Shown one piece after another: positions 1 through 8,275 of a stretch of DNA of 64,000 nt. Origin of the DNA: Pseudomonas sp. Root71. GTDB lineage: Bacteria; Pseudomonadota; Gammaproteobacteria; Pseudomonadales; Pseudomonadaceae. The stretch is from assembly GCF_001429045.1 (NCBI RefSeq), contig NZ_LMHY01000029.1, forward strand, positions 327,869 through 391,868, in the 5' to 3' direction. The position numbers and the translations under genes were made by a program. Within the stretch, counting starts at the first letter, position 1. Each line of letters opens with the position of its first letter. The notes beneath the pieces were generated by a model, which searched no databases, had not been told where the DNA came from, and saw nothing but the letters and a program-made list of their open reading frames with translations.

Positions 1-254
1 GCGCGTACACCACCATACAACGAGGTCGAGCGTTAGCTCGCCTCGCGGTGCTGTTGCGGTGCACGCCCCCTCGAGAGGCCGAGCGCAGGTTCTGCGCAGT
101 GGGCAACCCGGCATGGATGCCGGGTTAGCCGCGTACGGCCATGGATGGCCGATCGCGGCGGGCCCACGGAGCAGGACCGGAGCAAGGGGATGCCGAGCCT
201 AGGCGAGGCACCGAACGTAAGGGGCAAAAGCGTTTGGTTACTTGGCGCTTTTCC
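1..254. repeat. degenerate dispersed Pseudomonas repeat
   Basis: The stretch starts with an imperfect inverted repeat (CGAGGTCGAGC / GCTCGCCTCG, about 22-47) and ends with the phrase GTAAGGGGCAAAAGCGTTTG followed by GTTACTTGGCGCTTTTCC. I recognise this wording as a dispersed repeat of fluorescens-group genomes. The usual continuation (AAAGTGACCC and so on) is missing, so this copy looks truncated. Open frames run through it on both strands, but none has a convincing ribosome binding site or a recognisable product. The call rests on recall of the repeat family. Confidence 0.5.
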
Positions 255-360
255 AGATATGTACACCACCAATAAAATACTCCAGCCAGGAGGCCGCCAT
301 CGCCAGCAAGCCGTCTCCTACAGGTATCGGTGTTCCCCGGAATTGCGTGAAGAACCCAAA

Positions 361-384
361 AAAAGCCACCTCTCGGTGGCTTTT
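361..384 (-). terminator. Rho-independent terminator
   Basis: A 10-bp perfect stem (AAAAGCCACC / GGTGGCTTTT) has a TCTC loop. Read on the minus strand it is followed by a run of seven T, and it lies 13 bases past the stop codon of the minus-strand gene ending at 398. Confidence 0.9.
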
Positions 385-397
385 CCATTTCCGTTGA

Positions 398-1168
398 TCA
401 GTCGTAGATCACTTTCTTCTTCCAGTCCGCATCAGCCTCGACGTCCTTGAGGCCTTCGGTCAATTGGTTGACCTCGCCTTCGACCGGTGCGATGCGATCC
501 ATGACCTGGTCGTTGGCGCGGGCCAGGAGTTTTTCCAGGTACCCCAGTTGCTCGGCGTAGACCTGTGGGTCCTGTTGTTTGCGCAGGTATTGCACGCCGC
601 GCTCGAATGCCAGGCGAGCCTGTCCGGGCTGGTTCTGTTGCAGGGAGTGCTGGCCGAGGTTGTTAAAGAACTCGATGTGCAGCAGTACCAGGATGTGGCG
701 CACTTCACGAATCCAGCGCTTGGCTTCGTTGGGGGGCAGGAAACCGTCCTGTGCCGCACGGGTAATCTGGCCGTGCAGGGCTTCGAGCAGGAAGCGTACA
801 TCCTTGGCCTTGGCTTCCGTCTGGATCGGTGCTGGCGGATTGTTGACCGGGATGGATTCACCCTGGCCGACAAGGGCCTCCAGTTCGGCGATCCGCGCCT
901 TGAGGTTGGCGCTGGATTTTTCCAGGTTGAGCAGGCGCTGGCAGACGTTCAGTTCCAGACGGGCCAACAGTAGCTTGAGGGCCGGGGTCATCAGCTGGCC
1001 GGGGAATGTCTCGGTGATCTCGCCGCAGCGTCGCAGGCGATCGTTGAGCTCGATCTTGGTACGGGCCTTTTCCAGCTTGTTGTTTTCCACCACATGGTTC
1101 ATGTAGCCAATGGCGATCAACAGTGCGATCCCGACTACAACTAGCAGGGTGATCATGAGTGGCGTCAC
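398..1168 (-). CDS. membrane-anchored protein of unknown function
   Basis: The product is about 256 residues. One hydrophobic N-terminal helix (about residues 5-20) is followed by a long charged, helical region with coiled-coil character (LNLEKSSANLKARIAELEAL), then a low-complexity spacer and a second helical region. This suggests a single-pass inner-membrane protein with a cytoplasmic or periplasmic helical domain. I know similar conserved hypothetical proteins in Pseudomonas but no function. The GTG at 1168 is preferred because an AGAGG lies 8 bases upstream. The next ATG, four codons later, is too far from it, and the longer frame to 1237 has no binding site. The gene stands alone and is closed by the terminator at 361-384. 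Confidence 0.75.
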   Translation of the reverse strand: MTPLMITLLVVVGIALLIAIGYMNHVVENNKLEKARTKIELNDRLRRCGEITETFPGQLMTPALKLLLARLELNVCQRLLNLEKSSANLKARIAELEALVGQGESIPVNNPPAPIQTEAKAKDVRFLLEALHGQITRAAQDGFLPPNEAKRWIREVRHILVLLHIEFFNNLGQHSLQQNQPGQARLAFERGVQYLRKQQDPQVYAEQLGYLEKLLARANDQVMDRIAPVEGEVNQLTEGLKDVEADADWKKKVIYD

Positions 1169-1450
1169 CGGTAAGACCTCTTTATAGGTTACGCATGGGA
1201 GTCTGGTGGCTTGGCAATTGAGCGCCCAGGCCCGCACGACGGGTTGGATCGGACATGCTTGTACTTATATCGGCCGGAGCCCCGTTTCTATAAATGATGG
1301 CACTCGATATACAGATTGCCATCACCCCGTGGACTATAACGTCTTGGCGGGTGCCAGAATATAGGCGTCAAACGCCGGGCAGCGGAAAAACCGCAACGGC
1401 TCCCAAAAGCAGGTCGAAGTCATTGATTTAAATAAATTTATATCAGGGGG
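1169..1450. other. intergenic region, nothing coding seen
   Basis: This is the divergent spacer between the membrane-protein gene and the tRNA cluster. It turns AT-rich towards 1420-1445, just upstream of the tRNA promoter, as an UP-element-like stretch would be. I see no convincing ORF. A TATAAA on the minus strand near 1181-1186 could be a -10 for the minus gene, but no good -35 accompanies it. Confidence 0.4.
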
Positions 1451-1479
1451 TTGACGACCTCTCAATCCATCCATAGAAT
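1451..1479 (+). promoter_or_regulatory. sigma-70 promoter of the tRNA cluster
   Basis: TTGACG (1451-1456), a 17-base spacer and TAGAAT (1474-1479) are followed at once by a GC-rich discriminator (GCGCGCC). An A/T-rich tract precedes the -35. The GC-rich discriminator is the known mark of stable-RNA promoters under stringent (ppGpp) control, so that mode of regulation is inferred here. Confidence 0.75.
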
Positions 1480-1541
1480 GCGCGCCACTTGCAGCGTAAA
1501 GCACACAGCGAAACGAAGCAGGGAGTGAATGTTGTACGTGT

Positions 1542-1617
1542 GTCCCCTTCGTCTAGTGGCCTAGGACACCGCCCTTTCACGGCGGTAACAGGGGTTCGAG
1601 TCCCCTAGGGGACGCCA
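1542..1617 (+). tRNA. tRNA-Glu (TTC), copy 1
   Basis: A 76-base cloverleaf with acceptor stem GTCCCCT/AGGGGAC, anticodon loop CTTTCAC (anticodon TTC), T-loop GTTCGAGTC and encoded CCA. It is identical to the copy at 1800. Confidence 0.97.
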
Positions 1618-1619
1618 AT

Positions 1620-1695
<76 letters not shown>

Positions 1696-1799
1696 ATTTT
1701 AAACAGCGTTGCTTTCGGGCAGGGCTGAGTGAAACCAGAACCAAGTCTTCGGATGCGGCTCTGGACACCGAAACACACACCATGTGTTCCGGGTAGCGT

Positions 1800-1875
1800 G
1801 TCCCCTTCGTCTAGTGGCCTAGGACACCGCCCTTTCACGGCGGTAACAGGGGTTCGAGTCCCCTAGGGGACGCCA
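1800..1875 (+). tRNA. tRNA-Glu (TTC), copy 2
   Basis: Base-for-base the same as the tRNA at 1542-1617, including the encoded CCA. It forms the first half of a repeated Glu-Gly unit, separated from the first unit by 104 bases of unrelated spacer. Confidence 0.97.
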
Positions 1876-1878
1876 TTT

Positions 1879-1954
<76 letters not shown>

Positions 1955-1959
1955 TATTT

Positions 1960-1995
1960 AACGAAAACGCCGCTCATTGAGCGGCGTTTTCGTTT
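1960..1995. terminator. bidirectional terminator, tRNA cluster / AraC-like gene
   Basis: A near-perfect 17-bp palindrome (arms AACGAAAACGCCGCTCA and its complement) ends in TTTTCGTTT on the plus strand and is A-rich on the other side. It sits between the last tRNA and the stop of the convergent regulator gene at 2013, so it can serve both. Confidence 0.85.
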
Positions 1996-2012
1996 GCGCG
2001 TAAAAAGCAGGA

Positions 2013-2882
2013 TCAACCGCTGAGGGTTTGTACCAGGCTTTCGAGCGCTTCAGTGGTTTTCTCATCCTGCACCTGTTGCGCAGCTGCAGCCGCTTTGAGT
2101 TGGCGTGCCAGTCGGTATTCGCTGGGCGTACAGTTGGCGAACTGCTTGAAGGCACGGGCGAAGTAGGAAGGATCCTTGAAGCCGGCTTCATAGCCGATGC
2201 TGGTAATCGGCATCTGGCTGTTGTCGAGCAGGTCTTTGGCGAAGTTCATGCGCTTGTCCAGGATGTAATCCGTGAAGCCCTGCCCATTGGCTTCCTTGAA
2301 CAGGCGGCTGAAGCGAAATGTCGTCATGCCGCAGCGCTGCGCCAGGTCCCTCTGATCGATGCTGTCACGAAAGTGCTGTTCGATGTACAGCATGACATTG
2401 CTCAACGCCTGGTGTTTTTGGTGTCCTGAGGTCAGCCGGATGCTGTCCGGCAGAGTCGGGGAGTGGTCGATCTGCGATGACTTGCCCTGGCCGTGGGCAT
2501 TTCGGCGCAGCTCGCAGAGCTGCAGCACTGCCGTCAGGTAACGCTTCCTCTCGGTGGTCGAGAGCGGAAGCACCATGTATTCCCAGACGCTGGAGCGCAT
2601 GGCCCATACAGCCAGTTCCTCTGAGTGCTGCACGGTGAACATGGTGATCGGGATGGTGGGGGTTGTGCGTTTGATCTCCAGCAATAGCTTCAAACCTGGA
2701 GTGTCGGGGCGATCGAAATGGACGCAGATCATGTCTGCGTGTTCCCTGATGGGCAACACGGAGTTTTTCGCCAGATTGCACTCGCAGGCGTCCTCGAACT
2801 GCGTGACGAGTTCTTTCGTGGACCGATCATGAGTCAGATCGAACCACAGGAGCGATGGCCTTTTGGTCAAATTGGACGTCAT
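2013..2882 (-). CDS. AraC-type regulator with degenerate receiver-like N-terminus
   Basis: The C-terminal ~100 residues form a clear AraC/XylS double helix-turn-helix (MLYIEQHFRDSIDQRDLAQ, then FRFSRLFKEANG, then ITSIGYEAGFKDPSYFARAF with the usual FK..G..P..YR ending). The N-terminal ~125 residues have a response-regulator-like pattern (HFDRPDTPGLKLL, TMFTVQHSEE, MVLPLS), but the lysine normally before the last proline is Leu. Control by phosphorylation is therefore doubtful. It is divergent from flp across about 400 bases, so control of the tad locus is a natural inference. The start at 2882 is chosen over 2939 because a GAG-rich site precedes it; the earlier ATG has none. Confidence 0.8.
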   Translation of the reverse strand: MTSNLTKRPSLLWFDLTHDRSTKELVTQFEDACECNLAKNSVLPIREHADMICVHFDRPDTPGLKLLLEIKRTTPTIPITMFTVQHSEELAVWAMRSSVWEYMVLPLSTTERKRYLTAVLQLCELRRNAHGQGKSSQIDHSPTLPDSIRLTSGHQKHQALSNVMLYIEQHFRDSIDQRDLAQRCGMTTFRFSRLFKEANGQGFTDYILDKRMNFAKDLLDNSQMPITSIGYEAGFKDPSYFARAFKQFANCTPSEYRLARQLKAAAAAQQVQDEKTTEALESLVQTLSG

Positions 2883-3288
2883 GTCTCTACTCGGTGGTTC
2901 TAGTGACTCTCTTCGCCAGTATTGCCAATGTGCTATCACTTTGCAGATTTAATCCCGATAGAAAAGACGGTTTTTAGTTCCATTCGCTCTATGGGTTGCC
3001 TGGAAGTCTGTCCAGGGCGAGTGTTTGCTCGTGAGTCTTCGAAAAAACCGGGTTGAACCGCCTGTCGCTTGTGAATCAGTGGCAATTGCCTTTGCGTTTC
3101 AATGCCTTGTTTACCCCTCCCGTTACTGCTGCAAAGGCCAATGCTGCGTATTTGGTCGTCCCGCAAAAAAGTCCTAGCGATGCGCAAAATCTTCCTAACG
3201 CTCATGCCTTGCTCCTGACTAGTGTTGCACTCAGGCAGCGCAGAACGTACTGCCTCAGAAAAAACAACATTCGAGTGAGGTGGGCAAA
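2883..3288. other. divergent regulatory region before flp
   Basis: About 400 bases separate the regulator and the pilin gene, with no credible coding frame. An inverted repeat (AGGCAG 3233-3238 / CTGCCT 3250-3255) lies in the expected flp leader. The strong ribosome binding site GAGG lies 8 bases before the flp ATG. I could not assign a clear -10/-35 pair. The region presumably holds the promoters of both genes and the binding sites of the AraC-like regulator. Confidence 0.4.
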
Positions 3289-3480
3289 ATGATCATGCAA
3301 ACAATCAAGGCTTCGGTAGTGAAGTTCGTCAAAGACGAAGATGGCCTGACCGTTGTGGAGTACGCGGTAGCCGGTGGGTTGGTTACGGCGCTTGTCGTCA
3401 CAATTTTCACGAACCTTGGCTTAGCGGTTCAGACAAAAATGCAGACACTGTGCACCGCGATCAAAGGTTCCGCTTGCTGA
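3289..3480 (+). CDS. flp: Flp/Fap-type major pilin
   Basis: A 63-residue prepilin: a short basic leader (MIMQTIKASVVKFVKDEDG), then LTVVEYAVAGG and a hydrophobic helix. This fits the Flp signature, in which prepilin peptidase cuts after the glycine and a Glu-Tyr pair follows. Two cysteines near the C-terminus (CTAIKGSAC) could form a disulfide loop. The start is set by GAGG 8 bases upstream; an in-frame GTG at 3280 overlaps that site and is unlikely. It is the first gene of the plus-strand tad set and encodes the subunit that the other products process, export and assemble. Confidence 0.93.
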   Translation: MIMQTIKASVVKFVKDEDGLTVVEYAVAGGLVTALVVTIFTNLGLAVQTKMQTLCTAIKGSAC

Positions 3481-3660
3481 TAGTTCCCGCTGGGGGACGC
3501 GTCGATGTCCACGGAGCAGCCGGTTGCCGCTATTTCTGATAGGGCGCCGGCAACTTTCTTAATGGGCTTCACGTTGTCCCTGTTCCAAATCACTGCGTTG
3601 TTCAAGGCCGCCAACAGCAACGTTGTGTGCTAACGATTAATACCCGCAGGGAGACATGCC

Positions 3661-4185
3661 ATGTCCACGGAACTGGTATCGATGGTTTTACTGATAGGAC
3701 TTTTGGGCGTGGCGGTGGTGAGCGATCTGCTTAGCCACCGTATTCCCAACATGCTTGTCCTGGTGGGGCTTACCTTGGGATTGATCGGTCAAATGTACAC
3801 AGGTGGTGTCAGCGGATTGGGTGACGGCCTGCTGGGTATCCTGATCTGTTTTGCGCTGTTTCTGCCGATGTACGCCTTCGGTGGCATGGCCGCCGGTGAC
3901 GTCAAGTTAATGGCCATGGTCGGCAGTTTTCTACCGTTCCAGCTCGCGTTGTGGGCTGCAATGTTCAGCCTGATAGCTGGCGGCGTATGCGGTTTATTGA
4001 TCGTGCTGGTTCGCGGTCAATTGCGTCAGACCCTGGGGCGCTATTGGCTGATTCTAAGGGCGCAGGCTTATCTGGCGCCAACTTCAGATGAAGTCGCTGG
4101 CAAGCCTTTCCCATATTCGATTGCAATATTGATCGGCACTTTGAACATAGTCTACTGGCAAGTTGCCGGTGGATTCGGAGGTTAG
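3661..4185 (+). CDS. tadV: Flp prepilin peptidase, TadV/CpaA type
   Basis: A 174-residue membrane protein with about five hydrophobic segments. It carries the two active-site aspartates of the A24 aspartic peptidases, in VSDLLSHRIPN (Asp22) and in GMAAGDVKLMAM (about Asp80). It lacks the N-terminal methyltransferase domain of the large PilD enzymes, as is usual for the Tad-specific form. It would cleave the Flp leader and the TadE/F pseudopilin-like proteins. A GGGAGACATGCC stretch before the ATG supplies the binding site. P. aeruginosa calls its equivalent FppA. Confidence 0.92.
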   Translation: MSTELVSMVLLIGLLGVAVVSDLLSHRIPNMLVLVGLTLGLIGQMYTGGVSGLGDGLLGILICFALFLPMYAFGGMAAGDVKLMAMVGSFLPFQLALWAAMFSLIAGGVCGLLIVLVRGQLRQTLGRYWLILRAQAYLAPTSDEVAGKPFPYSIAILIGTLNIVYWQVAGGFGG

Positions 4186-4187
4186 AC

Positions 4188-5516
4188 ATGCACGTCATCG
4201 TCGATAGTGATGCCTACCCCAGCGATCGGGGAGCGGTGCAAAGATTGGCTCCTCAGCCGTGCACAATCCGCGAAACCGGTCTGACCGACAGTTTTCTCGG
4301 CGAATTGGTGTGCAAGCATTTGTTTGATGCCGGGGTGCTGGACATGTCGCGGCTGGTGGAACGCCTGGCGCTGACCGGCGCGGTACTAGAGGAGGTCCTG
4401 GCGTTTCTGCGCAAGGATGGCCGTGTCGAAGTGCTGGGCCAGGTGAGTCAAACGGGCGGGCAGATGCTGCGTTATGGCCTGACCGAACGTGGTCGCAGTG
4501 CCGCCCGCGATGCCCTGTCGCGTAGCGGTTATATAGGCGCAGCACCGTTTCCGGTGAGTACCTACCGGTCCCTGATCAAACTGCAGACCATTCACCATGG
4601 TCGCATCAACGCCAACGATATGCGCAATGCCCTTGCTGGCGTAGTGCTCACGGAGGAGATGCTGGATCAGTTGGGTGTGGCGATGAACTCCGGGCGCGCG
4701 ATCATGATTTATGGCCCCGCGGGTACCGGCAAGACTTATGTCAGCAGTCGGCTGATCCGTCTGTTCGCCGAGGCCATCTGGATCCCCCATGCCATCGTCA
4801 TCAACGAGTCGGTGATCGAGATCTATGACCCGCAGGTGCATCAGCGGCTCGATGATAACGCTCAACAGAACACTTTGATGCTCAACGAAGGCATCGACCG
4901 TCGACTGCTGTGCTGCAAACGCCCGATCGTCATCACTGGCGGTGAGTTGAGCATGGAACAGCTGGACGTTCGCTATGACCCTTTCACCCGTCAATACCAG
5001 GCTGCCTTGCAGCTCAAGGCCAGCAATGGCCTGTTCATCATTGACGACATGGGGCGCCAGCGCATGGCTCCCGCCGAGCTGCTCAATCGCTGGATCGTCC
5101 CGATGGAAGAGAAGCGCGACTTCCTCAACCTGGGCGGTGGTCGGCATTGTGAGTTGCCGTTCGATCTGATTCTGGTGTTTTCCACCAACCTCAATCCCCT
5201 GGAGCTGGCCGATGAGGCCTTCCTTCGCCGGATTGGCTACAAGCTGCAATTCGGTTACCTGAAGCCTGAGGAGTACGAAAAGATCTGGCGTCAGGAAAGC
5301 GAGCGTCTGGGCATTTCCTATGACCCGCTGCTGGTGCGTTATGTGCTGCAAAGGCTTTATGCAAGTGAAGGCATGCCCCTGGTGCCTTGCCATCCCCGCG
5401 ATCTCCTGAACATGGCACTCGATCGCCAGCGTTATATGGGCGGTTCCGGACCACTGTCACCGAAAGAGTTGGAATGGGCCTGGCACAACTACTTCGTCCA
5501 GCTCGACTTTCTTTGA
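4188..5516 (+). CDS. AAA+ ATPase embedded in the tad operon
   Basis: The 442-residue protein has an N-terminal helical, winged-helix-like region (about 25-110), then an AAA+ core: Walker A GPAGTGKT (about 176-183), Walker B LFIIDDMG (about 281-288), a sensor-1-like FSTNLNP and an arginine-rich FLRRIGYK. It starts two bases after tadV and ends 15 bases before rcpC, so it is surely in the operon. It is not the assembly ATPase TadA nor the localiser TadZ, both encoded downstream. I do not recall it in the P. aeruginosa or Aggregatibacter tad loci. The role is unknown; a MoxR-like remodelling or assembly-control function is inference. Confidence 0.85.
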   Translation: MHVIVDSDAYPSDRGAVQRLAPQPCTIRETGLTDSFLGELVCKHLFDAGVLDMSRLVERLALTGAVLEEVLAFLRKDGRVEVLGQVSQTGGQMLRYGLTERGRSAARDALSRSGYIGAAPFPVSTYRSLIKLQTIHHGRINANDMRNALAGVVLTEEMLDQLGVAMNSGRAIMIYGPAGTGKTYVSSRLIRLFAEAIWIPHAIVINESVIEIYDPQVHQRLDDNAQQNTLMLNEGIDRRLLCCKRPIVITGGELSMEQLDVRYDPFTRQYQAALQLKASNGLFIIDDMGRQRMAPAELLNRWIVPMEEKRDFLNLGGGRHCELPFDLILVFSTNLNPLELADEAFLRRIGYKLQFGYLKPEEYEKIWRQESERLGISYDPLLVRYVLQRLYASEGMPLVPCHPRDLLNMALDRQRYMGGSGPLSPKELEWAWHNYFVQLDFL

Positions 5517-5531
5517 TACGGAGATACTGAC

Positions 5532-6365
5532 ATGAGCTCTCGCACGCTTACCCTGATAGGCGTTTCCCTGGCCATGGGCCTAGGGGCTGCATGGATGGCC
5601 GACTCCTGGCTGAGCGCGCGGCTCAATGCCAGCCCGGATGACCACCTTCGAAACGTGGTGGTCGCCACGGTAGAAATTCCATTCGGGCAAATGGTCGAGG
5701 CCCAGCAGGTCACGACCGTACGCATGCCCTTGGATACGATCCCGGACGATGCCTTCGATGCCAGTGAAAAAGCCGTGGGCAAGATCGCAACCTTCGACAT
5801 TCTGCGGGGCGACATTGTGCGCGGCGCACGGCTGAGCGAACACCTGGGGGGCAGCACCCTGGCCTCGTTGATTGCGCCTGACAAACGCGCCATTTCGGTA
5901 CGGGTGGACGATGTGGTCGGCGTCGGTGGATTCCTGTTGCCGGGTAACCGGGTCGATGTACTGGCGACCAAAACCACCAATGCCGGCAGTAACAGCGCCA
6001 CGTCCAGGACCATCCTCGAGAACTTGCGGGTGCTGGCGGTGGATCAGACTGCGGGCACCGACAAGACCCAACCGGTAGTGGTGCGCGCAGTGACCCTGGA
6101 GATGTCGGCCGCTGAAGCGGAAACCCTGGTCACGGCGCAGACGGAAGGCAAGTTGCAACTGGCGCTGCGCAACCCGCTGAACCTCGAGAAGAAAAGCCCG
6201 GCCGTTGCGCCTGCCACGCCTGCCACGCCTGTCGCACCTGTTGCCCCGGCCATGGCCGTGGCCACCGCCGAGGCGCCAAAACGTGTGGTACAGCGCAGCA
6301 GTGGCGAGGGCGCGGGTATCACCGTTATCCGCGGGACCGACGCCAAAGTGGTCAACATTCGCTGA
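5532..6365 (+). CDS. cpaB: Flp pilus assembly protein CpaB/RcpC
   Basis: 277 residues with an N-terminal membrane helix, a SAF-type domain (VVVATVEIPFGQMVEAQQV.TVRMP) and the CpaB/RcpC core (LIAPDKRAISVRVDDVVGVGGFLLPGNRVDVLAT). The tail is Ala/Pro/Val-rich with tandem ATPATPVAP-type repeats before a basic end. The known role is as a periplasmic component working with the secretin RcpA; here rcpA lies on the opposite strand 8 kb away instead of next door. GATACGGAGATACTG gives the binding site. Confidence 0.92.
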   Translation: MSSRTLTLIGVSLAMGLGAAWMADSWLSARLNASPDDHLRNVVVATVEIPFGQMVEAQQVTTVRMPLDTIPDDAFDASEKAVGKIATFDILRGDIVRGARLSEHLGGSTLASLIAPDKRAISVRVDDVVGVGGFLLPGNRVDVLATKTTNAGSNSATSRTILENLRVLAVDQTAGTDKTQPVVVRAVTLEMSAAEAETLVTAQTEGKLQLALRNPLNLEKKSPAVAPATPATPVAPVAPAMAVATAEAPKRVVQRSSGEGAGITVIRGTDAKVVNIR

Positions 6366-6440
6366 CAGTGTGCAACAGGTGCCTGGGCACCAGGGTATTG
6401 GCGGAGCCGATCCGGATCAGTGTCGGCAATCGAGGGCTTG

Positions 6441-7787
6441 ATGATGAATCTTCGTATTCAGCGGCCGTTCACTTCGACGCCAAGGCGCCAGGAAGGATCG
6501 GTGAGTGTTTTGATGGTGATCGCGTTGGCGGCGATGGCCATGATGGCGGCGTTGGCTTTGGATGGCGGGCATATTCTGCTGAACAAAACGCGCCTGCAGA
6601 ATGTGGTGGATGCCGCCGCCCTGAGTGGCGCCAAAACCCTGAGCCAGGTGGCGGGTGGCAGCAACAGCGCCAGCACGACGCGCACCGCCGCGCTCAATAC
6701 GCTGGTACAGAATGCCAATGCCCTGGGCAACAACGAACTGGCCACGGCTGTGGGCGGCAACGCCGCTGCATTTGCGGTGGTGGAGCTGGCAAGCAGCGTC
6801 TATGGCCCGTTCTCCTATCCCGGCCCGTCGGATGCCAAGTACGTCCGGGTATCGGTACCGAGCTACAGCCTGACAGGATTTTTCTGGAACTTCGCCCAGG
6901 TATTTGGCGCTGGCGGTCTGGGAGCCAAAGCGGTGGCGGCGATAGCCACCGCCGGACCCAGCCCCACCAACCCATGTGATGTCGCACCGTTGATGATCTG
7001 TGGCGACTCGACTCAATACGACCCGGCCGCCGGCATGTTCTGGGGCTTCCAGTTTGGTGATTTGCAGGTGTTGAAGTCAGCTGCCAACAATTCGTCCGCC
7101 ATTGGCCCTGGCAACTTCCAATTGCTCGATTTCGGTTCGGGCGGCAGTTCGGTCAGAGAAGACCTGGCCGGTGGCGGCTCGGTCTGCCGCAATGTGGGGG
7201 AGACTGTCCAGACCTCACCCGGCAACACGGTCGGCCCTGCGTCTCAAGGCTTGAATACGCGCTTCGGCATCTACAACGGCCCGGTCAGTGCCTCGAACTA
7301 TCCGCCAGACATGGTGACGTCGTCGAGCAATCCCGCGATCACTTACAACGACTCGGTTACCCCGGCGCAGACGCTGTACCAGGGGCAACCCGTCATCTCG
7401 AGTGGTGGCAATCTCACTGCGGGCAGCAACGCGATACTGGACTACAACGACTGGAAGGCAAGTGTTGCCGCCTGTGTAGCGGGGTCCGGCAGTGGTTGTC
7501 AGGGCGGTGGGGTATTCGAGCGCCGGATGCTGAAAATCGTCGTTGGTGACTGCACCGGCAAACAGGGCGGTTCAACTACGATCCCTGTCCTGGGCTTTGG
7601 CTGCTATTTCGTGGTGCAGCCCATGGATGGCGGCGGCACGCAAGCGCAGATCTTCGGCCAGTTTGTGCGCGAGTGCGAAGGCGACAATGTGGCCGGCCCG
7701 TCGCCGTCGACCGATTCCGGCCCGCAGATCATCCAGCTCTACAAAACCTATATCAACGGCAGCGGCACTCCGAGCACTGACTCGTAG
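6441..7787 (+). CDS. TadG-like pilus assembly protein
   Basis: About 448 residues. A short basic leader is followed by EGSVSVLMVIALAAMAMMAALALDGG, the N-terminal helix of Tad-domain proteins, then LLNKTRLQNVVDAAALSGAKTL, which is the TadG hallmark. The rest is a Gly/Ser/Asn-rich, probably extracytoplasmic domain with several cysteine pairs. I see no von Willebrand A motif, unlike classical long TadG. GAGGG at 6432 serves the ATG at 6441 or 6444; the ATG at 6420 has no site. It is the first of three TadG/E-type membrane proteins in a row. Confidence 0.85.
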   Translation: MMNLRIQRPFTSTPRRQEGSVSVLMVIALAAMAMMAALALDGGHILLNKTRLQNVVDAAALSGAKTLSQVAGGSNSASTTRTAALNTLVQNANALGNNELATAVGGNAAAFAVVELASSVYGPFSYPGPSDAKYVRVSVPSYSLTGFFWNFAQVFGAGGLGAKAVAAIATAGPSPTNPCDVAPLMICGDSTQYDPAAGMFWGFQFGDLQVLKSAANNSSAIGPGNFQLLDFGSGGSSVREDLAGGGSVCRNVGETVQTSPGNTVGPASQGLNTRFGIYNGPVSASNYPPDMVTSSSNPAITYNDSVTPAQTLYQGQPVISSGGNLTAGSNAILDYNDWKASVAACVAGSGSGCQGGGVFERRMLKIVVGDCTGKQGGSTTIPVLGFGCYFVVQPMDGGGTQAQIFGQFVRECEGDNVAGPSPSTDSGPQIIQLYKTYINGSGTPSTDS

Positions 7788-7795
7788 GAGGTGTC

Positions 7796-8275
7796 ATGAG
7801 ACTTCACGGATTTAAGCATTCACAGCGCCAGCAAGGCCTGGCCTTGGTCGAGTTCACCCTCGTCCTGCCGGTATTACTGTTGCTGATGCTGGCCTTCGGT
7901 GAGTTCGGCCGCATGCTCTACCAGTACAACTTATTGCTGCAGGCCAGCCGCGATGCCGACCGATTTGTCGCCAGTCAGGCCTGGAACTCGACGCTTGGCA
8001 TGGTTGCCCTGAGCAGTACGCTGCTGACCGAGACGAAAAACGTTGCGGTGTATGGCGTGCCGGCCAACACCGGGACCGCTGTGGTGTCAGGGTTGACGAC
8101 TGCCAACGTGGACGTCGTAGCAGTGGGCACCGACCATGTGCGGGTCACTATCACTTACACGTTCTGCCCGGTGATTGGCGGTGGCAACTGCACCGGATCG
8201 CTTCCCGGTTTTATTGGTAATCAGATTGCGCTGAGCATTCCGCTGGTCGCCACTACCGTGATGAGGGCCCTGTGA
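7796..8275 (+). CDS. TadE-like pseudopilin, first copy
   Basis: 159 residues: a basic leader with QQGLALVEFTLVLPVLLLLMLAFGEFGRMLY, the TadE pattern of G-x3-4-E in front of a hydrophobic helix, and a C-terminal domain with two cysteines. TadE and TadF proteins are processed by the Tad prepilin peptidase and are needed for pilus assembly. TAGGAGGTGTC gives a strong binding site. The stop overlaps the start of the next gene by one base, indicating translational coupling. Confidence 0.88.
   Translation: MRLHGFKHSQRQQGLALVEFTLVLPVLLLLMLAFGEFGRMLYQYNLLLQASRDADRFVASQAWNSTLGMVALSSTLLTETKNVAVYGVPANTGTAVVSGLTTANVDVVAVGTDHVRVTITYTFCPVIGGGNCTGSLPGFIGNQIALSIPLVATTVMRAL

Noticed and set aside
33..450. Overlapping short frames on both strands at the left edge
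   Set aside because: They fall in the dispersed repeat; such frames recur with every copy and have no binding site or family.
3080..3098. Possible sigma-54 promoter (GTGGCAATTGCCTTTGCG) upstream of flp
   Set aside because: The GG-to-GC distance is one base longer than the strict -24/-12 spacing, so it does not qualify.
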